Source of the DNA: Pseudomonas sp. S37
GTDB taxonomy: Bacteria; Pseudomonadota; Gammaproteobacteria; Pseudomonadales; Pseudomonadaceae
Assembly (NCBI RefSeq): GCF_016658545.1
Contig: NZ_JACVZC010000010.1
Coordinates: forward strand, 29,712 to 93,711
Direction: 5' to 3'
DNA length: 64,000 bases
The position numbers were made by a program, and so were the translations under genes. Positions 30,648 through 39,776 of the stretch are shown here, piece by piece; the stretch's first letter is position 1; each line of letters begins with the position of its first letter. A model generated the notes under the pieces. It worked only from the letters and a program-made list of their open reading frames with translations. It searched no databases and was not told where the DNA came from.

Positions 30648-31535
30648 GTGGAAAAGTTCAAGGGCGCCCTGATGGTCGGGGTGCTGCGCCTGTTTGCCAA
30701 GCTGCCCTGGGGCGCTGTGCAGCGCGTGGGTGCCGGTATCGGCTGGCTGATGTGGAAGATCCCCAACGGTTCGCGCAACGTGGTGCGGATCAACCTGGCC
30801 AAGTGCTTCCCCGAAATGGACCCGGTTGCCCGTGAGCAACTGGTCGGTCAGGCCCTGCGGGATATCGGCAAGTCCTTTGTCGAAAGCGCCTGCGCCTGGA
30901 TCTGGCCGCCGCAGCGTTCGCTGGAGCTGGTCAAGGAAGTGCACGGCCTGGAAGTGCTGGAGCAGGCCCTGGCCTCGGGCAAGGGCGTGGTGGGGATCAC
31001 CAGCCACCTGGGCAACTGGGAAGTGCTGAACCACTTCTACTGCAACCAGTGCAAACCGATCATCTTCTACCGCCCGCCGAAGCTGAAGGCGGTAGATGAC
31101 CTGCTGCGTGAGCAGCGGGTGCAGATGGGCAACCGCGTGGCGCCTTCGACCAAGGAAGGCATTCTCAGCGTGATCAAGGAAGTGCGCCGGGGTGGCCAGG
31201 TAGGTATTCCGGCTGACCCGGAGCCGGCGGAGTCGGCTGGCGTGTTCGTGCCGTTCCTCGGCACCCAGGCGCTTACCAGCAAGTTCGTGCCGAACATGCT
31301 GGCGGGTGGCAAGGCGGTGGGGGTGTTCCTGCATGCCCTGCGGCTGCCGGATGGTTCGGGCTTCAAGGTATTCCTTGAAGCCGCGCCGGAAGAGATGTAC
31401 AGCACCGACGTGAACGTGTCGGCGGCGGCGATGAGCAAGGTGGTCGAGCGCTATGTGCGTGAGTACCCGAGCCAGTACATGTGGAGCATGAAGCGCTTCA
31501 AGAAGCGCCCGGCTGGCGAGCCGCGCTGGTACTAA
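30648..31535 (+). CDS. lpxL: Lipid A biosynthesis lauroyl acyltransferase (LpxL/HtrB family)
   Basis: A 295-residue acyltransferase that adds a secondary acyl chain to lipid A at the inner membrane. It begins at GTG 30648 (MEKFKGALMVGVLRLFAKLP), has the catalytic H-x4-E in ITSHLGNWEVL and the family blocks PIIFYRPPK and GIPADPEP. Several paralogues exist in pseudomonads, so the exact chain and position added is not certain. It follows tag by 41 bases. Confidence 0.88.
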   Translation: MEKFKGALMVGVLRLFAKLPWGAVQRVGAGIGWLMWKIPNGSRNVVRINLAKCFPEMDPVAREQLVGQALRDIGKSFVESACAWIWPPQRSLELVKEVHGLEVLEQALASGKGVVGITSHLGNWEVLNHFYCNQCKPIIFYRPPKLKAVDDLLREQRVQMGNRVAPSTKEGILSVIKEVRRGGQVGIPADPEPAESAGVFVPFLGTQALTSKFVPNMLAGGKAVGVFLHALRLPDGSGFKVFLEAAPEEMYSTDVNVSAAAMSKVVERYVREYPSQYMWSMKRFKKRPAGEPRWY

Positions 31536-31548
31536 GCCTTACACCGCC

Positions 31549-31626
31549 CCATGTAGGAGCGGGTTTACCCGCGAATGCGTCGGTTGATCCAGCATCGCAT
31601 TCGCGGGTAAACCCGCTCCTACATGG
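31549..31626. repeat. Paired REP element (family A)
   Basis: CCATGTAGGAGCGGGTTTACCCGCGAATGCG faces its inverse across about 15 bases. It separates convergent lpxL and the TPR gene and may act as a transcription barrier. Confidence 0.88.
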
Positions 31627-31632
31627 TCCGCG

Positions 31633-31947
31633 TTAACTAGAGGCCTTGTTGAGCTTCTTCAGGAACACGGTCATCTCTTTTTCGGCCTGCTTGTCACCAT
31701 GGGTCTGTGCCGCCACGATCCCGTCCTCCCAGGCCTTGCGCGCCGCCGCCAGGTCACCCTGCAGCTGATACGCCTTGCCCAGCAGCTTCCAAGCCGCCGA
31801 ATACTTCGGATCCTGCTCCACACAGCGCGCCAGGTGCACCGCCGCTTCAGCACCATTACCCTCATCCAGCCAGGCCTTGCCCAACCCGAACCGCAGCAAC
31901 GGGTTATCCACACCCTTGGCCAGCATCTTCTCCAGCGACTCGCGCAT
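31633..31947 (-). CDS. Small tetratricopeptide-repeat protein
   Basis: A 104-residue protein made almost wholly of TPR-like helices: LLRFGLGKAWLDEGNGAEAAVHLARCVEQDP followed by YSAAWKLLGKAYQLQGDLAAARKAWEDGI (given here in parts of the two repeats). It lacks a signal peptide. It lies 11 bases after trkA on the same strand and is probably co-transcribed, but a role in potassium uptake is not shown. A perfect DnaA box (31904-31912) lies in its coding sequence. Confidence 0.82.
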   Translation of the reverse strand: MRESLEKMLAKGVDNPLLRFGLGKAWLDEGNGAEAAVHLARCVEQDPKYSAAWKLLGKAYQLQGDLAAARKAWEDGIVAAQTHGDKQAEKEMTVFLKKLNKASS

Positions 31948-31958
31948 GCCCTCTTCTC

Positions 31959-33332
31959 CTAGAAGAAACTCAAGCCGACGTGGAACAGCTTTTCCACATC
32001 GCGAATATGCTTTTTATCCACAACGAACAGGATCACGTGGTCGCCCGATTCGATCAGGGTGTCGTCGTGGGCAATCATCACCTCTTCGTCACGGATGATC
32101 GCGCCGATGGTGGTACCCGGTGGCAGGGCAATGTCCTCGATGGCCTTGCCGACCACCTTGCTCGACTTCGAATCGCCATGGGCCACCGCCTCAATCGCCT
32201 CAGCTGCACCGCGGCGCAGCGAGTGTACGCTGACAATATCGCCGCGGCGAACGTGCGCCAGCAGGGTACCGATGGTGGCCAGCTGCGGGCTGATGGCGAT
32301 GTCGATATCGCCGCCCTGCACCAGGTCGACGTAGGCCGGGTTGTTGATGATGGTCATCACCTTGCCCGCGCCCAGGCGCTTGGCCAGCAGCGACGACATG
32401 ATGTTGGCTTCGTCGTCGTTGGTCAGGGCCAGGAAAATATCAGCGTCGGCGATGTTCTCTTCGAGCATCAAGTCCTTGTCCGAGGCGCTGCCCTGCAGCA
32501 CCACGGTGCTTTCCAGGGTATCGGAGAGGTGCCGACAGCGGGCCGGACTCATCTCGATGATTTTCACCTGGTAGCGGCTTTCGATGGCTTCGGCCAGGCG
32601 CTCGCCGATCTGCCCGCCGCCAGCGATGACAATGCGCTTGTTGGTCTCGTCGATGCGGCGCAGTTCGCCCATCACCGCACGGATGTCCTTCTTCGCGGCA
32701 ATGAAGAACACCTCATCATCAGCTTCGATCACCGTGTCGCCGCGCGGGGTGATCGGCCGGTCGCGGCGGAAGATGGCTGCCACGCGGGTGTCGACGTTAG
32801 GCATGTGCGCGCGGATCTGGCGCAGTTGCTGGCCGACCAGCGGGCCGCCGTAGTAGGCCTTCACCGCCACCAGCTGGGCCTTGCCTTCGGCGAAGTCGAT
32901 CACCTGCAGCGAGCCCGGGTGTTCGATCAGGCGCTTGATGTAGTTGGTCACCACCTGCTCAGGGCTGATCAGCACGTCGACCGGGATATGGTCGTTGTCG
33001 AACAGCTCTTCACGGGTCAGGTACGAAGACTCGCGCACCCGGGCGATCTTGGTCGGGGTGTGAAACAGCGAATAGGCCACCTGGCAGGCAACCATGTTGG
33101 TCTCGTCACTGTTGGTGACCGCCACCAGCATGTCGGCGTCGTCGGCACCGGCCTGGCGCAGCACCGTCGGCAGCGAGCCGCGGCCTTGCACGGTGCGGAT
33201 ATCCAGGCGGTCGCCCAGGTCGCGCAGGCGGTCGCCGTCGGTGTCGACCACGGTAATGTCGTTGGCTTCGCTGGCCAGGTGTTCCGCCAGCGTACCGCCT
33301 ACCTGTCCTGCGCCGAGGATGATGATCTTCAT
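31959..33332 (-). CDS. trkA: Trk potassium uptake peripheral protein TrkA
   Basis: A 457-residue cytoplasmic regulator of the Trk potassium channel with two RCK units. The first NAD-binding motif is [18 protein letters not shown] (3-20), the second is [17 protein letters not shown] near residue 235, each followed by a TrkA-C domain ([14 protein letters not shown] and the C-terminal [12 protein letters not shown]). The membrane partner TrkH is not in the window. It follows rsmB by 24 bases. Confidence 0.96.
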   Translation of the reverse strand: MKIIILGAGQVGGTLAEHLASEANDITVVDTDGDRLRDLGDRLDIRTVQGRGSLPTVLRQAGADDADMLVAVTNSDETNMVACQVAYSLFHTPTKIARVRESSYLTREELFDNDHIPVDVLISPEQVVTNYIKRLIEHPGSLQVIDFAEGKAQLVAVKAYYGGPLVGQQLRQIRAHMPNVDTRVAAIFRRDRPITPRGDTVIEADDEVFFIAAKKDIRAVMGELRRIDETNKRIVIAGGGQIGERLAEAIESRYQVKIIEMSPARCRHLSDTLESTVVLQGSASDKDLMLEENIADADIFLALTNDDEANIMSSLLAKRLGAGKVMTIINNPAYVDLVQGGDIDIAISPQLATIGTLLAHVRRGDIVSVHSLRRGAAEAIEAVAHGDSKSSKVVGKAIEDIALPPGTTIGAIIRDEEVMIAHDDTLIESGDHVILFVVDKKHIRDVEKLFHVGLSFF

Positions 33333-33356
33333 CCGCTACTCCCTACCCGTTTGTGC

Positions 33357-34667
33357 TTACCCGCGCGTGGCGGCGATCTTGATCAGCTTGGCATAGTAGA
33401 AACCGTCGTGGCCGCCTTCCTGGGCCAGCAACTGGCGACCGTGGGGCTGGCGCAGGCCGGCTTCGGTGGCCAGGTCCAGCTCCCGCGCGCCCGGGGTGCG
33501 GGCGAGGAAGGCGTCGATCACTTCGGTGTTCTCGGTCGGCAGGCTGGAGCAGGTGGCGTACAGCAGCATGCCGCCCACTTCCAGGGTCGGCCACAGGGCA
33601 TCAAGCAGCTCGCCTTGCAGCGCGGCCAAGGCCGGGATGTCGTCGGCCTGGCGGGTCAGCTTGATGTCCGGGTGGCGGCGGATCACGCCTGTGGCCGAGC
33701 ATGGCGCATCGAGCAAGATGCGCTGGAACGGCTTGCCGTCCCACCAGCTGGCGGTATCGCGGGCATCGCAGGCGATCAGCTCGGCGTCCAGTTGCAGGCG
33801 GTCGAGGTTCTCGCGCACGCGGGTCAGGCGCTTGGCTTCGAGGTCGATGGCCGTCATGTGGGCCAAGCCCGGTTCGGCTTCCAGCAGGTGGCAGGTTTTG
33901 CCGCCCGGGGCACAGCAGGCGTCGAGCACGCGCTGGCCGGGGGCCAGCTCCAGCAGGTCGGCAGACAGTTGCGCAGCTTCGTCCTGCACGCTCACCCAGC
34001 CCTCAGCAAAGCCCGGCAAGCCGCGCACGTCGCAGGCTTCGGCCAGCACGATACCGTCACGGCTGAACTGGCAGGCGCTGGCGGCAACGCCCGCTGCGGC
34101 CAACAGTGCCAGGTAGGCGTCGCGGCTGTGGTGACGGCGGTTGACCCGCAAAATCATCGGTGGGTGGGCATTGTTGGCGGCGCAGATGGCTTCCCACTGC
34201 TCCGGCCAGAAGGCCTTCAGCGTTTTCTGCAGCCAGCGCGGGTGGGCGGTGCGCACCACCGGGTCGCGCTCCATGCCGGCCAGCAGCTCTTCGCCCTCAC
34301 GCTGGGCGCGGCGCAGCACGGCATTGAGCAGGCCCTTGGCCCACGGCTTTTTCAGTTTGTCGGCGCAGCCCACGGTTTCACCGATGGCGGCGTGGGCCGG
34401 AATGCGGGTGTAGAACAGCTGGTACAGGCCGACCAGCAGCAGCGCCTGCACATCAGCATCGGCGGCCTTGAACGGCTTTTGCAGCAATTGCGCGGCCAGC
34501 AGGTCCAGGCGTGGCTGCCAGCGCGCGGTGCCGAACGCCAGGTCCTGGGTCAGGCCGCGGTCGCGTTCCTCGACCTTGTCCAGCTGGGCTGGCAGCGAGC
34601 TGTTCAGCGAGGCCTTGCCGCTGAGCACAGCGGCAAGGGCACGGGCGGCGGCGAGGCGCGGGTTCAT
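33357..34667 (-). CDS. rsmB: 16S rRNA (cytosine(967)-C5)-methyltransferase RsmB
   Basis: A 436-residue enzyme with an N-terminal NusB-like RNA-binding domain (about 1-140) and a C-terminal SAM methyltransferase domain with [17 protein letters not shown], the catalytic-loop [15 protein letters not shown] and [14 protein letters not shown] containing the two active cysteines. It methylates C967 of 16S rRNA. The ATG overlaps the fmt stop by four bases. Confidence 0.96.
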   Translation of the reverse strand: MNPRLAAARALAAVLSGKASLNSSLPAQLDKVEERDRGLTQDLAFGTARWQPRLDLLAAQLLQKPFKAADADVQALLLVGLYQLFYTRIPAHAAIGETVGCADKLKKPWAKGLLNAVLRRAQREGEELLAGMERDPVVRTAHPRWLQKTLKAFWPEQWEAICAANNAHPPMILRVNRRHHSRDAYLALLAAAGVAASACQFSRDGIVLAEACDVRGLPGFAEGWVSVQDEAAQLSADLLELAPGQRVLDACCAPGGKTCHLLEAEPGLAHMTAIDLEAKRLTRVRENLDRLQLDAELIACDARDTASWWDGKPFQRILLDAPCSATGVIRRHPDIKLTRQADDIPALAALQGELLDALWPTLEVGGMLLYATCSSLPTENTEVIDAFLARTPGARELDLATEAGLRQPHGRQLLAQEGGHDGFYYAKLIKIAATRG

Positions 34668-35596
34668 TGGCCCAGCACCTTGCCGGCGGCGAACTTCTCG
34701 CGGCGGCTGTTGAACAGGTCGCTGAAGTTCAGCGCCTTGCCACCGGGCAGTTGCAGGCGGGTCAGGCTCAGCACTTGGTCACCGCAGGCGACTACAAGGC
34801 CGTCCTTGCTGGCGGAGAGGATCTCGCCGGGGGCGCCCTTGCCTGTGGACAAGTTGGCGGTCAGCACCTTCACGCTCTCGCCATCCAGGGTGCTGTGGCA
34901 CACCGGCCATGGGTTGAAGGCGCGGATCAGGCGCTCCAGCTCGACGGCCGGGCGGCTCCAGTCGATGCGCGCTTCGTCCTTGTTCAGCTTGTGTGCATAG
35001 GTGGCCAGGGCATCGTCCTGTACCTCGCCTTGCAACGAACCGTCGGCCAGGCCGGCGATGGCTTGCACTACAGCCGGCGGCCCCATCTCGGCCAAGCGGT
35101 CGTGCAGGCTGCCGCCGGTATCGTCGGCGCTGATCGGGGTGACTACCTTGAGCAGCATCGGACCGGTGTCCAGGCCCGCCTCCATGCGCATCACGGTCAC
35201 GCCGCTCTCGGCGTCACCGGCCTCCACGGCGCGCTGGATCGGCGCCGCACCACGCCAGCGCGGCAGCAGTGAGGCATGGCTGTTGATGCAGCCCAGGCGC
35301 GGAATATCCAGCACGGCTTGCGGCAGGATCAGGCCATAGGCGACCACCACCATCAAGTCGGGCTGCAACGCGGCGAGTTCGGCTTGCGCATCGGCATTGC
35401 GCAGGGTCTGCGGCTGGAACACCGGGATGTCATGGGCCACTGCCAGTGCCTTGACCGCGCTCGGCATCAGCTTCTGGCCACGGCCGGCAGGGCGATCGGG
35501 CTGGGTGTAGACGGCCACGATCTCGTACGGGCTGTCGAGCAGGGCCTTGAGGTGTTCGGCGGCAAACTCTGGAGTGCCTGCAAAGACGATGCGCAT
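34664..35596 (-). CDS. fmt: Methionyl-tRNA formyltransferase
   Basis: The 310-residue enzyme formylates initiator Met-tRNA. It shows [11 protein letters not shown] (about 6-16), the formyl-THF site [18 protein letters not shown] and a C-terminal OB-like domain. It belongs with def, which removes the formyl group later, and lies downstream of def in the def-fmt-rsmB-trkA order. A terminator-like hairpin separates def and fmt. Confidence 0.97.
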   Translation of the reverse strand: MRIVFAGTPEFAAEHLKALLDSPYEIVAVYTQPDRPAGRGQKLMPSAVKALAVAHDIPVFQPQTLRNADAQAELAALQPDLMVVVAYGLILPQAVLDIPRLGCINSHASLLPRWRGAAPIQRAVEAGDAESGVTVMRMEAGLDTGPMLLKVVTPISADDTGGSLHDRLAEMGPPAVVQAIAGLADGSLQGEVQDDALATYAHKLNKDEARIDWSRPAVELERLIRAFNPWPVCHSTLDGESVKVLTANLSTGKGAPGEILSASKDGLVVACGDQVLSLTRLQLPGGKALNFSDLFNSRREKFAAGKVLGQ

Positions 35597-35610
35597 GGAG
35601 TTCTCGCTTC

Positions 35611-35642
35611 AAAAAAGAAAAAGGCTTGCCGGAGCAAGCCTT
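35611..35642 (-). terminator. Rho-independent terminator-like hairpin between def and fmt
   Basis: On the minus strand AAGGCTTG-CTCCGG-CAAGCCTT (35642-35621) is followed by TTTCTTTTTT. It lies about 15 bases after the def stop and would partly or fully separate def from fmt transcription. Confidence 0.8.
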
Positions 35643-35656
35643 CTGGAAGGTGGGGA

Positions 35657-36163
35657 TCAGGCTTGCTGGCGGTGCTGCTTTTCCAGCTTCTTCTTGATCC
35701 GGTCGCGCTTGAGCTGCGACAGGTAGTCGACGAACAGCTTGCCGTTGAGGTGATCGAATTCGTGCTGTACGCACACGGCCAGCAGGCCCTCGCATTCCAG
35801 CTCGTACGGCTTGCCGTCGCGGTCCTGGGCCTTGACGCGGACACGCAGCGGGCGGTCGACGTTCTCGTAGAAGCCCGGTACCGACAGGCAGCCTTCCTGG
35901 TACTGGCCCATGTCGTGGGTCAGCTCTTCGACCGTAGGGTTGATGAAAACCCGCGGCTCGCTGCGGTCTTCGCTGAGGTCCATGACCACGACTTGCAGGT
36001 GCACGTTGACCTGGGTAGCGGCCAGGCCGATGCCAGGGGCTTCGTACATGGTTTCAAACATGTCGTCGATCAGCTGACGCAGGGCGTCGTCGAACACCGT
36101 CACCGGCTTGGCGATGGTGCGCAGGCGCGGGTCCGGGAATTCGAGAATGTTCAAGATGGCCAT
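35657..36163 (-). CDS. def: Peptide deformylase
   Basis: A 168-residue metalloenzyme that removes the N-formyl group from new proteins. All three motifs are present: GIGLAATQV (44-52), EGCLSVPG with metal ligand C92, and [12 protein letters not shown] with ligands H134 and H138. It is divergent from dprA across a gap with a perfect DnaA box. Confidence 0.97.
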   Translation of the reverse strand: MAILNILEFPDPRLRTIAKPVTVFDDALRQLIDDMFETMYEAPGIGLAATQVNVHLQVVVMDLSEDRSEPRVFINPTVEELTHDMGQYQEGCLSVPGFYENVDRPLRVRVKAQDRDGKPYELECEGLLAVCVQHEFDHLNGKLFVDYLSQLKRDRIKKKLEKQHRQQA

Positions 36164-36316
36164 AAGGTCAGGCAGTCACTGTGCGTTCGGTTGAAAACTG
36201 AGCACACATAATAAAGGGAAACGGGGATTTCAGCACCTGTGAAAGCTCGTCTAGGGTTTTCAGGGCCTGTTTATGGCCCATTCAATGGACAGGTTGTCAA
36301 AGCGTTATCAACAAAG

Positions 36317-36325
36317 TTATCCACA
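36317..36325. other. DnaA box in the def-dprA intergenic region
   Basis: A perfect TTATCCACA, with a one-mismatch TTATCAACA at 36306-36314 just before it. The pair lies in the divergent promoter region, about 28 kb from oriC, where DnaA could act as a regulator. The rest of this 207-base gap holds no other site I recognise. Confidence 0.6.
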
Positions 36326-36370
36326 GCTTGTGCCACGTCGATGGCCCTTTCTTGATCAAGGATGATCCCC

Positions 36371-37468
36371 ATGCAGACTTACCATTCGTCACCTATTCCG
36401 CCCGCCGAACTGGAGGCGCGATTACGCCTGCATCGCCTGCCAGAGACCGGATTGCGACGCTTTCGCACCTTGCTGGAAGCCTTTGGCAGTGCCTCTTCGG
36501 CGCTGTGCGCACCGGCTGGCGCCTGGCGTGCATTGGGCATACCGCAGGCCACCATCGATGCCCGGCGCAGTGCCGAAGTACGCGAAGGTGCGCTGGCCGC
36601 AATGGCCTGGCTAGAGCGTCCCGGCCAGCATTTACTGATGTGGGACGGCCCTGGCTACCCGCCACTATTGGCCGAAATCGACGATGCTCCACCGCTGCTT
36701 TTCGTTGCTGGCGACCCGGCCCTGCTTGAGCGCCCGCAGCTGGCAATTGTGGGCAGCAGGCGTGCTTCACCCCCGGCACTCGACACGGCTGCGGCATTTT
36801 CCCGCTACCTGGCGCAGGCCGGTTTCACCATCACCAGCGGGCTGGCCGTGGGCATCGACGGTGCCGCTCATCGGGCCGCATTGCAGGCCGGCGGGGGCAC
36901 GATTGGCGTGCTCGGCACGGGGTTGCAAAAACTTTATCCACAGCGCCATCAAGCGCTTGCGCAGGCGATGATGGACAACGGTGGGGCGCTGGTTTCCGAG
37001 TACCCGCTGGATGCCGGGCCGCAGCCTGCCAACTTCCCACGGCGTAATCGCATCATCAGTGGCTTGTCGCTGGGGGTGCTGGTTGTGGAGGCCAGTCTGG
37101 CCAGCGGTTCGCTGATTACAGCGCGGTTGGCGGCCGAGCAAGGCCGCGAGGTCTATGCCATACCGGGTTCCATTCACCACCCTGGGGCCAAGGGCTGCCA
37201 CCAGCTGATTCGTGATGGCGCGCTATTGGTGGAAACCGTGGAACAGATAATGGAAACCCTGCAGGGCTGGCAGAACCTGCCGCCGGCAGTTGTGGACAGA
37301 TTCGACCACCCGCTGCTCGCCTTGCTGCATGCCGCGCCACAAACCAGCGAAAGCCTTGCCCATTGCAGCGAGCTGCCGCTGGCTGAGGTGCTGGCGCAAC
37401 TGACCGAATTGGAGCTGGATGGCCGGGTCAGCAATGAAGCCGGGCGTTGGTTTGCCCGCGTGGGCTAA
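36371..37468 (+). CDS. dprA: DNA processing protein DprA (Smf)
   Basis: A 365-residue DprA that loads RecA on incoming single-stranded DNA in transformation. The Rossmann-like core has AIVGSRRAS, GLAVGIDGAAHRAAL, GGTIGVLGTGL and the ending SEYPLD...PRRNRIISGLS, followed by a C-terminal winged-helix domain. I choose ATG 36371, which has AAGGA eight bases before it; ATG 36362 overlaps that site. A perfect DnaA box (36934-36942) lies inside the gene. Confidence 0.94.
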   Translation: MQTYHSSPIPPAELEARLRLHRLPETGLRRFRTLLEAFGSASSALCAPAGAWRALGIPQATIDARRSAEVREGALAAMAWLERPGQHLLMWDGPGYPPLLAEIDDAPPLLFVAGDPALLERPQLAIVGSRRASPPALDTAAAFSRYLAQAGFTITSGLAVGIDGAAHRAALQAGGGTIGVLGTGLQKLYPQRHQALAQAMMDNGGALVSEYPLDAGPQPANFPRRNRIISGLSLGVLVVEASLASGSLITARLAAEQGREVYAIPGSIHHPGAKGCHQLIRDGALLVETVEQIMETLQGWQNLPPAVVDRFDHPLLALLHAAPQTSESLAHCSELPLAEVLAQLTELELDGRVSNEAGRWFARVG

Positions 37469-37510
37469 GTACACTGCGCACATGCAAGGTATATAGGCGG
37501 AGTAACAGCA

Positions 37511-38068
37511 ATGGTGAGCAGTTTTCGTGTGCAACAAGCCGCACGTGAGATCCGGGCGGGTGCAGTGATCGCCTACCCGACTGAAGCGGTCTGGGGCCTG
37601 GGCTGCGACCCCTGGAACGAGGACGCGGTGTATCGCCTGCTGGCGCTGAAGTCGCGCCCTGTGGATAAAGGGCTGATCCTGATTGCCGACAACATCCGCC
37701 AGTTCGACTTCCTGTTCGAGGATTTCCCCGAAGACTGGATCGACCGCATGGGCAGCACCTGGCCGGGGCCGAACACCTGGCTGGTGCCGCACCAGGACCT
37801 GTTGCCCGAGTGGGTGACCGGGCAGCATGACACCGTGGCGCTGCGGGTCAGCGACCACCCGGTGGTGCGTGAGTTGTGCGCGCTGGTCGGGCCGTTGATT
37901 TCCACCTCGTGCAACCCCGGCGGGCGCCCTGCGGCGAAGACCCGGTTGCGGGTGGAGCAGTATTTCCATGGCCAGCTGGATCTGGTGCTGGGTGGGGCGT
38001 TGGGGGGGCGGAAGAATCCGAGTGTGATTCGCAACCTGGCTACTGGCGAGGTTGTGCGACCGGGCTAA
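37511..38068 (+). CDS. tsaC: Threonylcarbamoyl-AMP synthase TsaC (YrdC/Sua5 family)
   Basis: A 185-residue YrdC-domain enzyme that makes threonylcarbamoyl-AMP from threonine, bicarbonate and ATP for t6A37 in tRNAs reading ANN codons. It shows [40 protein letters not shown] and the [11 protein letters not shown] motif. It follows dprA by 42 bases, the usual dprA-tsaC order. No C-terminal Sua5 domain is present. Confidence 0.95.
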   Translation: MVSSFRVQQAAREIRAGAVIAYPTEAVWGLGCDPWNEDAVYRLLALKSRPVDKGLILIADNIRQFDFLFEDFPEDWIDRMGSTWPGPNTWLVPHQDLLPEWVTGQHDTVALRVSDHPVVRELCALVGPLISTSCNPGGRPAAKTRLRVEQYFHGQLDLVLGGALGGRKNPSVIRNLATGEVVRPG

Positions 38069-38096
38069 ATACATATCCACAGGTGTGGCATGGAAT

Positions 38097-38194
38097 CCTG
38101 TGGGAGCGGGTTCACCCGCGAAGAGGCCAGCCCAGGCAACCTCTACGAATGGCACGGACTTCGCCCGTGTTCGCGGGTGAACCCGCTCCCACAG
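38097..38194. repeat. Paired REP element (family A)
   Basis: CCTGTGGGAGCGGGTTCACCCGCGAAGAGG faces TTCGCGGGTGAACCCGCTCCCACAG. It begins 29 bases after the tsaC stop. The rest of the 335-base gap before the next gene (38195-38403) shows no clear promoter or structure to me. Confidence 0.88.
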
Positions 38195-38403
38195 AGGGGC
38201 AAGTTCCACGCAGATTTTTCTGATTTTGTTTCGAATGGCTGTTCGGTGCACAGTTTGGGAAACCTCCTACTGCCCGTGTCCAATGCCGTCACCTTCCCTG
38301 AACAAACCCCAGTCTCTAGCTTGCTAGTCATGCGTCGCATCGTCGGCGGTCGGTCTTTGTAGCTAGGGAGAGCCGTCGAAAATCGGCGGCAGCACTGGGA
38401 ATA

Positions 38404-38847
38404 ATGCCGCTATTCGAAAATGCCGAATACCTCATAAGGGCCAATCTAGAGCAGCTCGCGTCCAACAACCGGGTCAGAGCAGTGGAAATTGGTAGGCTCA
38501 CCGCAGAACAGTTCGAAGCGATCAATAGGCAGAAAGAGGCGCAGGATTTGCCACTGTTGCAGGACTCCGGGATCGTCTTCATCGGCAGCCATGCCTACAG
38601 AAGCCGGGTGATACGGGATGGATATACCATCGATGACATGGTTCTGCAGATCAAGGCAGCGCTGGCGGCGACGTCGATCTGGAAAAGCGCTACGCGCATG
38701 ACCGCTCTTCGCAGCACGATTGGTCGTGACGATGGCTATGGAAATGAAATTTTTGATGAGGCGATTTTTGAGCTGACGGCTCGCAAGCCCAAGGCAGAGC
38801 TCTATTCGATTATCCCTAAAGGGGACAGAAACAAGCCCAAAAAATAA
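38404..38847 (+). CDS. Hypothetical protein, 147 residues
   Basis: I do not recognise this protein. It starts MPLFENAEYLIRANLEQLAS, is largely helical and soluble, has no signal peptide, and ends with a lysine-rich tail (GDRNKPKK). Its middle contains RDGYTIDDMVLQIKAALAAT, and RSTIGRDDGYGNEIFDEAIFE-like sequence near the end (motifs given in part). Codon use is less GC-rich at third positions than its neighbours (many AT-ending codons such as gaa, aat, att), hinting at transfer. GGGAA precedes the ATG. The strong open frame and the terminator-like hairpin behind it support a real gene. Confidence 0.65.
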   Translation: MPLFENAEYLIRANLEQLASNNRVRAVEIGRLTAEQFEAINRQKEAQDLPLLQDSGIVFIGSHAYRSRVIRDGYTIDDMVLQIKAALAATSIWKSATRMTALRSTIGRDDGYGNEIFDEAIFELTARKPKAELYSIIPKGDRNKPKK

Positions 38848-38865
38848 AGGCCGCTTGAGCGGCCT
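38837..38865 (-). terminator. Hairpin AGGCCGC-TTGA-GCGGCCT after the hypothetical gene
   Basis: The stem 38848-38854 with 38859-38865 has an A tract on its left (38838-38847), so it reads as a terminator for leftward transcripts. For the plus-strand gene it is a stem without a U tract, directly at the stop. Confidence 0.5.
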
Positions 38866-39246
38866 GAATGGTAAGGATGTACTCGCCCGGATAACTTGAA
38901 ACTCAACCGGCGCACCAGCACATCCTCAAGAAGAAAGGCTACGCTTCCGAGTCTGTACGGTCAAGCCGGGACCATTTTCTCGCGTGCTATGCATGGGCCT
39001 CCTGTTGCCGTCTGCGTGATCAGGGTTTTCTGATTGTTGCCAAAATTGCTGTCCAGCTAGTCACTTCGGAAATATCCTACGAGCCGCGTCCCCTGCCATC
39101 ACCTTCTCAGTGGGAACCTCTGCCCTTAGGCTTAAACCGTCGCCGAATAATTTGGCGATCGGGTGTGGTAACCCGGGCTCAGGGTGATCTTGGCAGTCCA
39201 TGGCGGCTGTTCGCAGGAGGCTTCGTGCCTGCTGGGTTTTAGATCT

Positions 39247-39308
39247 CCCACCCGGTTTACCACCCTGCGTACAGCTGCCACCTATTCGTGTGGTAACGAC
39301 TGGGTGGG
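39247..39308 (+). promoter_or_regulatory. Structured leader upstream of the DUF6124-like gene
   Basis: CCCACCC (39247-39253) pairs with GGGTGGG (39302-39308), and TTACCAC (39257-39263) pairs with GTGGTAA (39290-39296), giving a two-part 14-base-pair hairpin that ends 21 bases before the start codon. The pairing is seen in the sequence; a regulatory role is inferred. The region before it (38880-39246) has one frame open for about 110 codons without a good start, and nothing I recognise. Confidence 0.5.
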
Positions 39309-39329
39309 GCCATGAAGCGAGATCTAATG

Positions 39330-39644
39330 ATGAAGAAAATTGTTCCAGATCCACCCCTACCCTGCACCTCCACCCGCCCCTTCGGCCGCTGCGATGCCGG
39401 CCATGACCCGCTCTTCACCGTCAACCCGAACATTTCCGCCGAGGACGCTCTGGTCCACGTAGCCCTATACCTGCGTAGTGCCTACGAGACCGGATACAAA
39501 GCCCTGGACTACATGCGCGAAGAGGGCCGTGGCATGTTCTGGTCGAACCTGCATGCGATTGAAATGGCAGAGGGAGTGGTTGAGGCAATACTCGATGGGA
39601 TCGAGTCGACCCCGCCACCGACGAACCGGCCCTCACAGGTATAG
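39330..39644 (+). CDS. DUF6124 (DUF3077-type) small protein of unknown function
   Basis: A 104-residue protein beginning MKKIVPDPP, as many Pseudomonas proteins of this family do. The core AEDALVHVALYLRSAYETGY and the later HAIEMAEGVVEAILDGIES match the family pattern of two helices. Such proteins are numerous in Pseudomonas genomes and have no known function. Start codons at 39312, 39327 and 39330 are possible; I choose 39330 from the family N-terminus. A hairpin leader precedes it. Confidence 0.75.
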   Translation: MKKIVPDPPLPCTSTRPFGRCDAGHDPLFTVNPNISAEDALVHVALYLRSAYETGYKALDYMREEGRGMFWSNLHAIEMAEGVVEAILDGIESTPPPTNRPSQV

Positions 39645-39670
39645 CGCAGCTATCGAAGCCGACGCAGTAA

Positions 39671-39763
39671 CCTGTGGGAGCGGGTTTGTTCACCCGCGAA
39701 CACCGGCAGAGCCGGTGCCATCCACCGCGGTGGCTTCTTCGCGGGTAAACCCGCTCCCACAGG
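39671..39763. repeat. Paired REP element (family A)
   Basis: CCTGTGGGAGCGGGTTTG...CGCGGGTAAACCCGCTCCCACAGG, with CACCGGCAGAGCCGGTG between. It separates convergent DUF6124 and qor genes. Confidence 0.88.
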
Positions 39764-39776
39764 GAACGTGTGTGGC

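Noticed and set aside
31707..35000. A 1097-codon open frame on the plus strand across trkA, rsmB and fmt
   Set aside because: It is antisense to three well-recognised genes and its translation is low-complexity and unlike any protein. Long antisense frames are common in GC-rich genes.
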